Assembly: GCF_018446385.1 (NCBI RefSeq)
Contig: NC_055997.1
Coordinates: forward strand, 38,258,254 to 38,322,253
DNA: 64,000 nt
Origin: Zingiber officinale
Lineage: Eukaryota; Streptophyta; Magnoliopsida; Zingiberales; Zingiberaceae
Direction of reading: 5' to 3'
Below are positions 11,040 to 23,259 of the stretch, piece after piece. The notes under the pieces are model-generated. The model did no database searches. It was not told the origin of the DNA and saw only the letters and a list, made by a program, of their open reading frames with translations. A program made the translations under genes and the position numbers. Position 1 is the stretch's first letter. Every line of letters starts with the position of its first letter.

Positions 11040-11990
11040 CCTTGATTTTTACAATATCCTGGAATGGGAATCTAACTGCAGAAAGACAAGTTTTTCAAGG
11101 ATCGTTTGAAGGTAGCGTCTTTATATTCTTGCTCAAGGAATTTGTATGAAAATAGGATCCTTGGAATAACTCCAACTGTTAAGCCTATATACTTTTCTTC
11201 AAATGCGGCCTTAATTCGGTTGCCCAAGTCTCCGGACATTTTAAGTTAGAATTTTTCTGAAAGTTCTGGTCCTGTAAATAATCTTCCGATCTTGGAGTCC
11301 AGTCACAGATAATCATTCATATATTGGATAATGTTCCTTACATTATCACAAGATACTTTTTTTCAAAGTCTCTGTAGGTGTCATCCTGTATAGCTGTAGA
11401 TCCTTGTGTATGATCTTCAGAAGAAAAGACTCTCATCATTTGAGATAGAACATTCTGCATCCCTCTTCTTCTGTCAGTAGTATTTATAAGAGAATCATAC
11501 TCAGTTGGATACATCATGCGCCATTGTATCCAAACCAATTTCTCAATTTCTTCCAGGAGGTTTTTCATATATTCTACCTTGTCCCTGGGATTTGTAAACC
11601 CTTGGGCTGCCACATGGTTTAGGGTCACCGACCCCACCTTGAGAATACATCATGGAAGAGACCCAATTGTTTCGGAATAACAAATATTACGCCTCCCTAT
11701 TGTTGTGCTAAAGGAAGTGTCCACATTTCATTATACGCATCTCTTTTGAACCGTGGATGCGCATTCCTCTGTTCAATTGTAAGTCGAGAAGGCCCTGCTT
11801 CCGTTCTAACTGCTGGAGGATAACTTGGTAACCCCATAGCTTCATCTCGTGGGGTTTGTAAGGACAGATTATAGTATTGGTTGAATAAATCTGTTGTTGT
11901 TCTCTGGTTGTGGGTTGTTCTTCTGTTTCGTTAATTAGTCTCCTAAGGCTAGGGTAGTCCAGCTTCTCATTATCATGATTCTTGAGTTAC
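11040..11990 (-). pseudogene. Probable endogenous pararetrovirus (Caulimoviridae) coat-protein region
   Basis: The minus strand holds a degraded polyprotein segment whose longest frame (11637-11338) contains a Trp/Tyr-rich helix region followed by a Gly-Ser-Thr ... Asp-Tyr-Arg-Asp motif like that of badnavirus-type capsid proteins. Upstream pieces (11985-11640) and downstream pieces (11337-11040, including a Lys-Gly-Lys-rich basic stretch) continue in shifted frames. It is a viral fossil: stops and frameshifts interrupt every part, and I see no reverse transcriptase, movement protein or intergenic region belonging to it. The family call rests on recalled motif layout without any alignment. 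An old gypsy gag is the main alternative. Confidence 0.45.
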
Positions 11991-12059
11991 CATATCTAAA
12001 TACCAATTATAAGCTTAAATATCTAATTATAAATAAATAATATTTTAATATGTGGGTTT

Positions 12060-14050
12060 TTTAAAAGTTAGTCAAAATATGTATCATTATTTATTTATGT
12101 AATGATATCAAACCGTGATATTAGTTGCCAATGTGGTCAAAAAGTAGATGATGACGGTAAAATAGTACGATGTAAATTTTATAAAAAAGTTATAACCAAA
12201 GTAATTATGAGATTAAAACAACATATTACAAATAATGTCGAGACATCATAAAACTCCTAAGAAAATATTATCAATATTATGAAAACATATTCAAGACTTT
12301 AAGATATGTAAAAGTTTAATGCAAATAAACAAATAAAAGCCATCAAAGATAGTTGTAAAGTAAAAGTCAATGAAGAGACTATGGTCAAGATAAACAATAT
12401 ATAAATAATATTTTAAATTTATATGTACATATCTTATCAATTTAATGATTTTAAGATTTTTTTAGTACTGATTCTTTGTATTGACTTTTCTATATTTCCC
12501 ACGAAACATAACAATATCGGAAAAATTAAAAGATGTTGATAAGATAATATCAAAATAATTCATATATAATGTTAATCCATTTAATGTAACAGATAATAGT
12601 CAATATTATCAATCTATGATAAAAGGTTAGAATTGGAATAAAAGGTATCATAGAAACTTGGCAGTCTTTAAATTACAAGAGGAGGTAAATGAGATAAATG
12701 AATATTTAAGCACTTTAAGATCAAAATAGTCAAATATGGATACACAATAATGAGTGATGGTTAGAGCATGTACAAGCATCCAATTATAAATGTTATGATA
12801 TACTGTGATTGTAAAATGATATTTCATAATTTTTTTGATTGTACCAACAAAACCAAACCAAGATAGCTGATTTTATTTTATCTTTCTTTAATAAAATTAT
12901 TCATAAAATCAGGGACTAAAATGTTGTGAAGTGATCACAGGCAGTGAAGGTGCAAATAAAGTTGATGGTGCCAAACTGACCATAGAAAAATCACATTTGT
13001 TTTGGTGTCCTTTTGTAGAACATTTATCAACATCATTCTAGAAGATGTTGGCAAGATGACGAAAGTAACAAAGTGGGTTAAGAAAATCAAGTAAATAACG
13101 AGTTTTATATATAATAGTGATAAAGTTGTAAATTTGATAAAGACATTTGCAAATGACGGTGAATTATTGAGACTAGAAATAAACTCGATTTACAACAAAA
13201 TCTATTTCCATTGAAAGTATTGTTCAGCATTCGTCGGATTTAATAAAAAGTGTGCATTTCTAATGATTTGTAAACATACAATAATACAAGTAAAAGAAGG
13301 GGAAAAAATAGAAAAAATTACAAACATCATTATGAATGAAAAATTTTGGAAAAGGATTCGTGACATTTGTGTTGCAATTGAACCATTAATAAAAGTTTTG
13401 AAATTAGTTGACGAACATCAAAAACCAATAATGTCAATTATCTATGAAACAATAGACAAAGCGACAATGACAATAAAAAATTTTATCGGAACTTGACAAT
13501 CAGATTAGGATATTATTGATAATCGATGGTACAACCAATTACACCAACATTTATATACTGGTAGATAGTCAACCATGTGTCGAAAAGAAGATTTTTACGA
13601 CCCAATAGATCTCAACCATATTTTCATGATGATAACATGTTAAATAAATGGACAAAAGATAGTGAACCACTAGTTTTAGAAGATCATGATCTACAAGCAT
13701 TCAAAGTTATTCAAGAAAGAAGAATATGGTAGAAAAGTCAACACAATTCAAAGAAAAAAGAGTTTTATCAAGAGATGAAAATAAAGGTAGTGATAAAAGT
13801 GACGATATTGATAATTCAAATGATAAAAATAATCAACAAACTCATAGTGAACATCATATTCATCAAGACGATCAGCATGGCACGGATATAACATGGGCAT
13901 AAGGTCGTGAAAATGATTATACACCACAAGATACTGATCAGAGGTATCAATTTGGGATTGAGGGACAAGGTCGCTTTTGACAAGTTTATCAAAATCTCCT
14001 AATGTCAATGATAAACAGTAAATGAGTGTTGAAAATATGTAATCACGAAT
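12060..14050 (+). pseudogene. hAT-type transposase remnant
   Basis: Plus-strand debris of a hAT-superfamily transposase. At 12115-12240 there is a BED zinc-finger-like segment (DDDGKIVRCKFYKK then RLKQHIT). A middle piece occurs near 12570 (NPFNVTDNSQYY). Near 13010-13500 comes the region before the dimerisation domain, with the clearest frame at 13263-13496: FWKRIRDICVAIEPLIKVLK, then LVDEHQKPIMSIIYE. Near 13518, RWYNQLHQHLYT matches the usual hAT core motif. An Asp/Asn/His-rich tail follows to about 13990. Many stops and frameshifts show it is dead. I could not find its terminal inverted repeats or 8-bp target duplication, so the ends are approximate. The minus-strand frame at 13748-14056 is a shadow of the acidic tail. 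Confidence 0.72.
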
Positions 14051-14548
14051 TCCCAATTGGATATCAATAAGGGGATATGGATAATATGATAATGATCAAT
14101 CCAAATATGTTTCATTTGATAAATCATCTAATTATTCACCATCTTATAAAAGTGGAATTAGACCTCAGCCCTCGGAGATTTGAATCTCAGTTGTGGTGCA
14201 TTATAAGAAATTTTCCCTCCAATAAAAAATAAACTTAAAAATATTGATCGTTTAGATAGACCTCTATGTGCACTTTAAGTTACTCTACTAATCGATGAAA
14301 AATTTTATGAGACAAATTCAATCATCCCATGATTAATCAGTTTAAAAAATTAAATATATAATACCAACTAAAAAAATATTAAACATCATGGCTTTGAGAG
14401 TTATTTTAATAATGCTCAATAGTTATGTTGGCTGTTAAAGTTTGGGAATGTTATAACGTTAATCATATAATTCTGAAAAATATAACAAAGATAAAATATA
14501 ATTTTTATTATATTTATTTCATCATATGATTATTATTGTAGGATGATT
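14051..14548. other. AT-rich intergenic stretch
   Basis: No gene is recognised. A short inverted pair CTTATAA / TTATAAG (about 14143 and 14208) encloses a tRNA T-arm-like GAGATTTGAATCTC; I see no complete tRNA. Confidence 0.5.
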
Positions 14549-14553
14549 ATGTG

Positions 14554-15407
14554 TGATCATGTCCGAGAATTGAGTCGATGGACGCCGAGGATATGACGCT
14601 CCTGTTGACGGGTCGAAGACTCTGAAGATGTAGATCTCCTGCCGACGTGGACCTGCAAACACAACGCCGAGCCGGGGAGGGGTTCCCCAACGATGGCCCT
14701 CCGACGCTCAAGTAAGATCTCCGGCGGAAAAGAGTAGAGCCAAGAAGAAATGAGAACTGTAGCTATAGTAAAAAACTGAACGTATCTCCGTCGAAGTCTG
14801 GGGGTCCTTATATAGGGCTCCCCAAAGGCGCGTGCACGCTCCCCGAGGTGTGCACACTCCTCAAAGCATACCTGGAATGAACGTGTTAGAAAAGCGTGTC
14901 CGACGCCATGCCTTAAAAGCAAGAGCATATCCCTGACGTGACAGTGGAAGTTTCCACCGTACGATTCTCTGTCTGACCATATCGTCGGTCATGCTTCTTG
15001 TCAGCGGCGTTGGTCTCTAGGAAGATATCATCAGCTGCTCCCTTTGTCCTATACCAGGCCGAGCGGAAGAGCCGCTCGGCTAGCGCCTCTCGAGCGACCC
15101 CAAAGTCGGGCCGGTCTGGATGTCCGCTTGGCCAATGATTTGCTGTCCGACTTCGCCTTGTCAGGTTGAGATTCTTTCACATGCCGAGCAGAGGCGAATC
15201 CCTCGCTTGGCCGAGCAGGATGAATAGGCTATTGCCCCGTCTACATTTCTTGAGCGTCGGAAGCTCGGTGTTTAACTGAGCTATCGAAGTGTCAGATCGG
15301 CTGCTCTTCCTGCTGATCCGAAAGGTAAGTCGCCCGGTCGAACGCCTGCCCCGAGCGTTAACCACTTTGACCCCCTGCCGGGCGGACCCCACCTTACCAC
15401 CAGATCA
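14554..15407 (-). mobile_element. Element C 3' LTR
   Basis: An 854-bp uninterrupted LTR, TGATCATGT ... ACCAGATCA on the plus strand. On the element's strand, TATATAAG (14814-14807) is the likely promoter TATA box. Just inside at 15408-15423 the minus strand reads TTGAAGGGAAAGCATG, a purine-rich tract at the place expected for the polypurine tract. It shows the undisturbed version of the site into which element D inserted (AAGAAATGAGAACTGTAG near 14742). Confidence 0.88.
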
Positions 15408-15856
15408 CATGCTTTCCCTTCAAGTCTAGTCGAAGGAGGTTGAAAGTCCGACTGACTGGACAAGTAGTCTGGTGACCGTTTGGCCGATCGGTTAATAGAG
15501 TAGGCGTATCCCGGTCGGCTTCTGTAGGATTGATCTTTCTTTTCCGGTCGGCGCCTCGAGCCTCTATACTTGAATATTTTTCCTCGTTCTCAGAGGGGTG
15601 CGAGCCGGGCGGTTAATACTGACGCAGCCCAAATCTCCTCGGGATATGTGCAAATCCTCTCTATTAAAGCCGAGCACGCGCCCACGCTCATTAAATGCTA
15701 CCATGTGGTAAGGTGTCACGTGTCAACGGCTCAGCCGCTGCACGTCCGAGGTGACAGCTGCTAATGTGACATTTAGCGGTTCTAATTCAACAGCCGGATT
15801 TGTGCTCTGATTCTTGCGCCCTAGATCGGACGACTCCGGTCGGCCGCATCCATCTT

Positions 15857-15863
15857 TATAAAG
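15857..15863 (+). promoter_or_regulatory. TATA box candidate for the antisense ORF
   Basis: TATAAAG lies 258 bases before the ATG at 16115, on the strand opposite to gag-pol. It is preceded by GC-rich sequence and followed by a pyrimidine-rich leader. It suggests the extra ORF has its own promoter. Confidence 0.5.
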
Positions 15864-16114
15864 CTTCAGCATCGTCATTTCCTTCTTTGCGCTTTCTCCA
15901 TGTTCCCGACATCTTCCTCTAGTGATTCTTCTGTGTCCACTGGTTCGACGGCTCTTCTGTGTTCAGTGCTCCGGCGATCTCCTCCCCCGTGTAAGCTCTC
16001 TTTCGCCATCTCCATTGTTGTTTCCCTGTTGCTCCTTTTCAGTTATCGCCTTTTTCAGTCTCGTGTTTTCTGGCCACCTTTCCTTTGTATCTTCGTCTTT
16101 TTTGTTTCCCGATC

Positions 16115-18312
16115 ATGGCTAGTTCCTCCCAGTCGGTCGACCCTGCCCCTGGTCTATGGTATACCACCATGGAGACCAGGTTTGATGCGGGCAATGCGGT
16201 GACCCTTATTAACGCCTTCGACATCCCTTCTGACCACGAGATTGTCCTGGCCGGACCGCCCAACCGGCCCCACATCCCGTCGACCGGCGCTATTTGTTTC
16301 TTCTGAGATCAGTTCGTGGCTGGTCTTTGTCTTCCCATCCATCCGTTTATAACCGAAGTTTGTAACTATTTTTGAATCCCGCTCACCCAGCTCGTCCCCA
16401 ACTCCTTCTGCCTGCTGTTCGGCGTGGTGGTGCTGTTCCGCGTGCACAACATCCCACTGACCCCTTGGGTCTTCCACTACTTCTACTACCCCAAACAATC
16501 TGAGTTGGGCACCTACCTCTTTCAGTCTCGCATCGGCCTGGTATTGTTCGACAAGATGCCCTTCTCCAATAAACACTGGAAGGAGTACTTTTTTTATATG
16601 AGACTCCTCGAGCAACCCCATTTCCAAACTCAATGGCGGACCGCCCTGCCACCCCTGCCCAAGCTGAAGAGGTACAAGACTCACCCGGATTACCTCCACA
16701 CTGCTAATATGTTGGTTGGGTTGAAGTTCAACATTCACAAGTTATTACCAGAGGGCGTGATGTACATGTTCGGGCTAAGTTTGAACCGAGTGAAGCTCCC
16801 GAGCAACCTAAGTATGAAATTTCTTTAACTTTCTTCCTTTGAGTCTAACTGATTTTATTTTTCTTTTGCAGCCGACATCATGATGCGTGCTCGGGCAGCT
16901 AGTATAATGAAGGCTAAGCAGGCCGAAATCGAAGCAGTTGTTGCTAAGGAGATGGAGCGGCTTGGTTTAACCCCGGTTGGCTCGCAAGAGGGCACAGCCA
17001 GGGAAAATAGAACTGCAAGTGACGCGACCGCCGAGCGGGCGCCCAACGTGGGAGGGGCGTCCGACCCTGGATCGGTCCAAGAAGCGCCCCCTATCATCCC
17101 TACTGAGGGTTCGGGATCCTCGTGCGATGAAGTGTTGCTCACCCGTAAGAGGCGCCGAACGGACGCGCCTTCCCGATCCACCACTTCGGCCGTCCAAGCC
17201 TCTGCGGGGGGAGGTGTCCCGTCTCTAGCTCCCACGCAGTGGAGGCTACTTCCTCCGATCGGACCCCATCCGTGGTCGAGCTGCAGGCGTCGCTCCCCAT
17301 TCAACCAATCATCTCCCTTCCTCCGGCTGGGCGGAGGATAACCCGATCAGCCATTCTTCTGGTCCCTTCTGCCCAAGCCTCCGGCCCGTCTACTTCCGCT
17401 CAATCGACGTCGGGCGAGAAACGATCCATCACTGTCACCCTTCGCCTTTCGACTGAGGACCTTCTTGCTCCAAGCGACCAACCCAGCTCTCCTCAGCATC
17501 AGGTCTACATTCGGGGTCAGCTCGCCCGTATCTGGGAGGAGGCGAGGGCGTGCACAGCCATGAAACCTCCGGGCGCGCTGGTTGACAGCCATCTGGAGAT
17601 GTCCACTGGAGTGAGTATTTGTAAATCAATTCATAAGTTACCTCCGCTCGGCACTAATCTTTGCTTGCAGTTCTAGGTGGAGAATATCGCCATGTGCCAG
17701 CGGCTGGCCCAAGTGGAAGATGAACTGAAAAGGCTCAAAATTTCCGGAGAAGCCTCCTCCTCCCAAGGACCACCGGCCGCCCGACTGAAGGCTGAGCTGG
17801 AGAGGGCTCAAAAACTCCTTGCGGCGGAGCAGCAAAAATCGGCCGAGCAGGCCAGTAGGCTAGGCCAGATCGAGGCGCAGCTGAAGACTTACGACCGGAA
17901 ACTCAATCTGGCTTCCACAAGGAAACGATGGGCCATCACCGATCTGGAGGTAAAAAACAAAGAGGCTCGTCAGCTGGCCGAGGATCTGAAGAAGGCCGAG
18001 GACTTCTTGGCTGCCGAGCGGGTGAATCGCTCAGCCAAGGAGGCAGAGCTGCAGGGCCAAGTGAAGCACCTTGAAGAGGAGTTGGCGGCCTCCCGTTCTG
18101 CTTTGACTACCTATCAAGAGGCCGAGCTAGGTCGCTTCGCAGCCCTGAAGCAACGATACCTCCGCTCGGACCAATTCTTGGAGAAAACGACCGATCGGAT
18201 CGTTCACTCGTTTGAACTGGCGATTGATGCTATGCCCGGCCAACTGAAGGCGAACGACCATGTCTCCGAGGCCTTGTCTGATAAAGACGTGAACCGCGTC
18301 CAGCTCCTATAA
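16115..18312 (+). pseudogene. Antisense extra ORF of element C (Transposase_28-like plus coiled coil)
   Basis: This gene runs opposite to gag-pol, between integrase and the 3' LTR, as in Tat elements. The ATG at 16115 opens MASSSQSVDP. Residues about 20-230 resemble the Pfam family called 'putative gypsy type transposon' (LFGVVVLFRVHNIPLTPWVF, HWKEYFFYMR, TANMLVGLKF). Two in-frame TGA codons interrupt it (16304-16306 and about 16373). A 60-bp GT-AG intron at 16812-16871 joins frames perfectly. The next exon is Ser/Pro/Arg-rich and low complexity; a frameshift lies at the G run near 17200. A second 60-bp GT-AG intron at 17611-17670 is followed by an in-frame TAG (17674). The last exon encodes a long Glu/Lys/Ala coiled coil (about 17695-18170) ending at TAA, 18310-18312. 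Function is unknown in the family; a structural or chromatin role is only speculation. This copy is dead. Confidence 0.75.
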
Positions 18313-18539
18313 TCCATTCCTGACGAGGCCTTCGAGTAAATCGAGTGAGCGAGGGGTCAGTTAGAGAATATTTTTGTAAGGTTTTGAATGTACTCCTGTC
18401 GTTCGGCAGTGACCTATTATCAATGATCCTTTTGCGTTTTTTCCTTCATATGTCATCTGTGTCCTATGTATTTGATTGTATAGCTCCGATCGGTTGTGGC
18501 GCCCGTACTATTATTATTGAAATATTTGCTAGGAGCATA

Positions 18540-18768
18540 CCTCCGGGGTTTATAGTCGCCGCTCGACTTTAGGTTTTAACATCGTCACTCGACGATCTTC
18601 CGGGTGAATATTTATAGTCGCCGTTCGACTCTGGGATTTAACGTCGCCGCTCGACGGTCTTCAAGGTGGGATTTTTATAGTCATTGCTTCGACTTTGGGG
18701 TTTAACGTCGCCGCACGATGGTCTTCCGGACGGATATTTATAATCACCGTTCAACTCTGGAGTTTAAC
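18540..18768. repeat. Tat tandem repeats, left part
   Basis: Units built on TTTAACGTCGCCGCTCGACG alternate between 62 and 64 bp (TTAAC at 18576, 18638, 18702, 18764). The two alternating subtypes carry CTTCCGGACGGATATT or CTTCAAGGTGGGATTT. The array resumes at 38922 across element A. Confidence 0.9.
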
Positions 18769-20889
18769 TATAACGACCCAACTTTCCCTATTTCGAGTTC
18801 TAAATGTCCTTAAAAATATTTGAAAATACTTTTAAAATATTCTAGATATTTTTAGAGTATTTTTATCTAATTTTTGGAGGTCGTTTGGTATTTTTACTAA
18901 ATGAAAGAAGGTTCGACAAAAATAATGTTGAAGCCGAGATTCGAACCGTGGACCTCGGACCGAACCCGACCTTAACCAAATCCAACGAGCCAACTGTTCC
19001 GCGACCTTTTTGTTAACATATAGAGAACAAAATTTATATAAGTAGTAGAAGTTAATAACATGAAATAATAGGAAGAAAAGGGTTGCAGTCGAGATTTGAA
19101 CCCATGAGCCGAGCTTTAAGTAGAACGCAGCCAACCAAGTGTTCACGCGACTGTTGTTGAATAAGGAAAGAGCGACAAATATTTAAGGTATAGTAAGTAA
19201 TAAAAAACCCTAAGTATAAGGATTTAATACTTTTCCTATGCTCGACGCGAACCCTAAATCCCGTTTTCCCTTTCTTCCTCCCGCTACGGCGTCGTTTCCC
19301 TTCTTCGAGCGATTCTTCTCGGGCGAAGGCACAACCAAGGTTAGGGCTCCTCCTCTTGGGCGACGACAGCAAAGAAGCAAGGTCATCCCGTCGAGGAGGG
19401 CACGTGGACAGGAAGGGATCGTTGAGATTTTCACCTCCTCCGAACCCTAGACCATTCTGTCGGCTGTAAGTGCAAGAACAAGGGTAAGTACTACTCACTT
19501 GTGGTAGGAGTTGCTCCGAATTTAGGGTTTTCTGTTTCCTTGCTTTCAGATTTTGCTGTGCCGAGTGGATTTATATGCTAGGGCTTTTCTTTCTATGCTC
19601 TGATTATCTAGCCGAATTGCTAAGATTGGTTTGTTTCCTTGCACCAATTAATATGAACGCTGCATGTTTGCAATTATGGAAGTGCCTTAGTTTAGTCTAT
19701 GTAGCCTTGTATTGTTCGGATTAATGAAGCTGGTAAGGTTCAAATTTTGTTCTTGCTATGCTATCATGTTCTTCTATATCTTGTATAGTTCTGGATTCTT
19801 ATGACTGGTAAAGTTAGGTGTATTTTCCTAGTTTTATTTGCATTTCTGTAACCACGAACAACCCTCTAATTCTAGCATGTAGTTCATGTTTTAAGCATGT
19901 CTGTAGCACTTCAGTGTTGTATCCTTGCATATCTACCTACTGCCCATAAATTCCAGCAAGTTTGCTTTCTTTTGGGCCGTGCAGATGGGCATAAACAACC
20001 CTTGATCTTTAGCATTTCAAGTTTAGGTAATCCTGGTTAATTAGTAGGCATGATCAGCAGGTTATCTAAGTGGCAATATTAGTTTTTGGTGTTATTCTTG
20101 AATATGAACAGCTCTCCTCGAGCTTACTGTTTGGACCTTCCTGTGCTAACTCAATAAGGCCGATCAGTCCTAATTTCCAGCATTTCAGTTCTGAGTTCCT
20201 TGTTTTCCTTGGTTAGCATGAACAACCTTGTTATAACAATTCGGAGTTAGCTTATTTTGCTACCTTATCTAGCATTCCAGTGTTGGTTTCTTTGCATTTC
20301 AGTTGCTTAGTTTCCTTTGCATTTCAACATGCAATTCAGTTTCAGAATTTCACAGCTTTGTTTTAAGCAGGAAAGTTTCTTAAATAAGCATGAGTAGTTC
20401 TTTATCCAAGAACATCCCTTTATTTAGTTAGAATGGATTTAGCATTTTCCTTGCTACTCAAAAAGGCAAGAACAGCCTTTATTTAAAGCATGTAGTGTTA
20501 GTTTCTTGGTTTTCTTGGACATGAACTGATTCTTTCTAAGTATTGTAGATTTAGATATTTCCCCTACTATGCATCCTAGGTTGTTTTAATTTCCCTGTTA
20601 GTTCGACAGGTATAACCAGCTGACCCTTTGGCTGTGCAACATCGATTCCTTTGTTTTGTTGTCATTTATCTTTAGCTGAGCATGGTTTGTGTTCATTTTT
20701 CCTTAGCCGAGCATGAGCAGTTCTCTTAGATTTATGTCTATTGTAGCATGCTTAGAGAGTTCAGATTTACTTTCCTTAGATTTATGTTTATTGTAGCATG
20801 CTTAGAGAGTTCAGATTTGCTTTCCTTTGATTTATGTTTATTGTAGAATGCTTAGAGAGTCCAGATTTGCTTTCCTTTGATTTATGTTT
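18769..20889 (+). mobile_element. Element A 5' LTR, part 1
   Basis: First part of the 5' LTR, from TATAACGACC (the canonical G is mutated to A) to the point where element B entered. It contains two tRNA T-loop-like motifs on the minus strand (18938-18947 and 19090-19103) and three and a bit 50-bp repeats (20735-20889). Open frames at 19052-19498 are incidental. Confidence 0.9.
20735..20889 (+). repeat. 50-bp tandem repeats in the A 5' LTR
   Basis: Units starting TGTYTATTGTAGCATGCTTA at 20735, 20785 and 20835, with the first 5 bases of a fourth at 20885. The rest of unit four is at 30457-30506 beyond element B. The 3' LTR has the intact four-unit array. Confidence 0.9.
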
Positions 20890-21146
20890 TGTAACGACCC
20901 GCCTCCTACTGACTAGGCTGCGAGGCCGGACCATCACATTATGCTGTGCTAAGCTATATCCATGACCATCACTAAGTCTAGGTGCGGAAAGCTGTACCAA
21001 TTTAAATCTTTGTTAACTGCTACTAAATTCGGAATTTTATTATCGGACATATGCTAAGGGGTGTAATCTAAGATATACATGTCATCTATTACATCCCCTA
21101 TGGTCAAGGAATTTAAATAGGGGTTTGTAGCTGATATCAGGCCTCC

Positions 21147-21500
21147 CAATCGATCAGTGGATCGATTGGAATGACCTGATCGATCCACTGATCGATTCAG
21201 GTGGCTACTGTATACGAAAACTTTGTTTGGATCGATCAGTTGATCGATCCAGACTTGTTGATCGATCCAGTGATCGATTCAGCACGCTACTGTGCACGAA
21301 GGAATTTCTGGATCGATCGGCTGATCGATCCAGACTTACCAATCGATCGGAGGATCGATTCAGCAAGGTTCTGTTCACTGGAATCAGGCTCGATCGATCG
21401 GCTGTTCGATTGAACTGAATCAATCGATCTGCTAATCGATCCTGAGACCTTCTGTTTGCGTATAACAGCTACCCAATCGATCAACCGATCGATTGGGAAG
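21147..21500. repeat. Array of ATCGATC palindromic hairpins (B 3' LTR)
   Basis: Nine imperfect palindromes of about 22-24 bp, such as CCAATCGATC...GATCGATTGG and TGGATCGATC...GATCGATCCA, spaced by 10-30 bases. Each half contains the ClaI-type ATCGAT core and each can form a hairpin. Open frames rich in DRSxDRS on both strands are products of the array. Confidence 0.9.
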
Positions 21501-23077
21501 TTGGTCTGATTTCGCAGCCGAGCTCCGATTTCAGCACTGATTCGTTCCTAAATCACATACATCAACTCTATAAGCATGAGATAAAACTACTAGGCATGAC
21601 ATTACTCTTGGAGTGTTATCTAATATCAAACTGAATACATACTACACAAACAGTCTAAAAGGTAGAGAAGTAACTAAAATTAGAAATGCTAAGTTTCAAG
21701 TTCGCTAGTTTCCAGGCATCTTTATTCCAAGTTCCTTATTCCACACACATCTTCATTGCATTGCCCTCCAGCTTCCGCTAGTCCATCTTTCTTTTACCCT
21801 TATCTGCAGTATAAGGAAAAGAAGTATCTGTAAGCTTTTGCTTAGTAAGAAACCATCTACCTCACAAAACATGCATACGATGGAATCATGCTTTTAAAAC
21901 ATGCTATTTGAAATACATGCTGACATACTGAATATAAATACTGAAGTTATTAGCCATGTACGCTAAAACATAGCATCAAAACTAGTCATGGAACATCAAG
22001 AGCTAAGCATGAAACTATCACATGTATCAATGGAAAGAAACTAAATTGATATAACACTGAGCTGAACTGAACTAAGCTAATACTGAATTTAAATCATGTT
22101 CACATAACTGATTGTGAAATTTTGAAAAACTATTTATAATAATAGATCAAAATACTAATCATGCTGCTGATGGGCCCGACAACTGTACTTGCTGTGCGCG
22201 CATCCCTAACTAGACCCGAGGTAGCAAATCCCAAATCTAGTAGGGTTACTAGGTTATCTAAACCTAGGGACGACTATGAGAGCCCAACCCAATGGACATC
22301 TAGTCCAGTACAGTGCCACTGTTGAAAATAAAATACTGGTTATAACTGAATTTTTCTTATCTTGCTATTTCTAGGTTATCTGAACCTAGAGCTAGGTTAT
22401 CTGAACCTAGAGGCGACTGTGGGAGCCCACCCATTGGACCGTAGTCCCATATAAGCTGTAATAAAACTGCATGTACTGAATAAATGCTTTTATTGCATTT
22501 AGCTAAGCTATTAAAATGCCCGTGGTAGCATTTAACTGAGCTACACATTTTATCAAACATATGGTGTGCACTAGTTCACACCCTACATGTAAAAATTCTG
22601 CATACGACTAAACTAATGCGTAAAAATCTCAAAAGAGCTACTTATACTGCAGATGAGGGGTTTCTTACCTCCTGCGCTAGATTTCTTACGATTCTAGTCG
22701 CTAGTTTTCTGGTGGAGAAGATCCCTTCGGCGATCTCCTTGCGTCTATGCGTTCTTCTCACGGAGAGGAGCGCCCTCGTATCCTTGATATCGCCGGGAGG
22801 TACTCCTACGCTCCTCAAGATGGAACCCTAGGTCTCCTTGAGGTTGGCGCCGAGAGATGAGGGAGAAAGAGAGAGGGTCGGCGGGTGAGGTTTGAGGGAA
22901 AAACTTTCTCGTTTAAGAAAAATAACAATTCTTCACTTAAATTCCCTATTTATATTAAGTGGGTAATCCGACCCAACTCAAATATAAATATAATTGTTCC
23001 CCTTTCCTTTCAGCACGGCCTTGTTGGGTTCACTTGATTACTAAAGCTATCTAAAGGTTACCGGACCCGATAGGTCC

Positions 23078-23092
23078 CGGGTTCGATTCCCG
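23078..23092 (+). other. tRNA T-arm-like hairpin in B LTR
   Basis: CGGG TTCGATT CCCG forms a 4-bp stem with a 7-base loop and fits the Pol III B-box consensus GGTTCGANTCC. The same motif is at 30310-30324 in the other LTR. No full tRNA cloverleaf was found. Confidence 0.6.
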
Positions 23093-23259
23093 CTTAAGCC
23101 ATTTTACGTTTCTATTTATTTTTGCTACTTCCGCTACTCTAAAAATTCTGTAAAAATATCCTAAAATTCCATAAAAATCATAGAAGATTTCTAATATAAT
23201 TTTGAGAATTTTTCGGGCGTTACAATCCCCCATACCTTATAAAAAGTTCATCCTCGAAT

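Larger units (their letters stand above)
20890..23224 (-). mobile_element. Element B 3' LTR
   Basis: The left copy of the 2.3-kb LTR, the 3' LTR on the element's own strand. Immediately to its right, ATCCCCCATACC (23225-23236) reads GGTATGGGGGAT on the minus strand, the polypurine tract. It contains a palindrome array (21147-21500) and a T-arm-like hairpin (23078-23092). Confidence 0.95.

Noticed and set aside
13748..14056. 102-codon minus-strand frame rich in Tyr, His and Asp
   Set aside because: It is the complement of the acidic tail of the hAT remnant.
19052..19498. 148-codon minus frame in both LTRs of A (also 35875-36321)
   Set aside because: It is LTR sequence with frame length not preserved by synonymous change; no domain is seen.
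21147..21500. CRISPR-like spacing of repeats in the B LTRs
   Set aside because: The units are variable palindromes in both LTRs of a plant retrotransposon, with no constant repeat or unique spacers.
23052..23100. Complete tRNA gene
   Set aside because: Only the T-arm/B-box fits; acceptor, D and anticodon arms cannot be formed.
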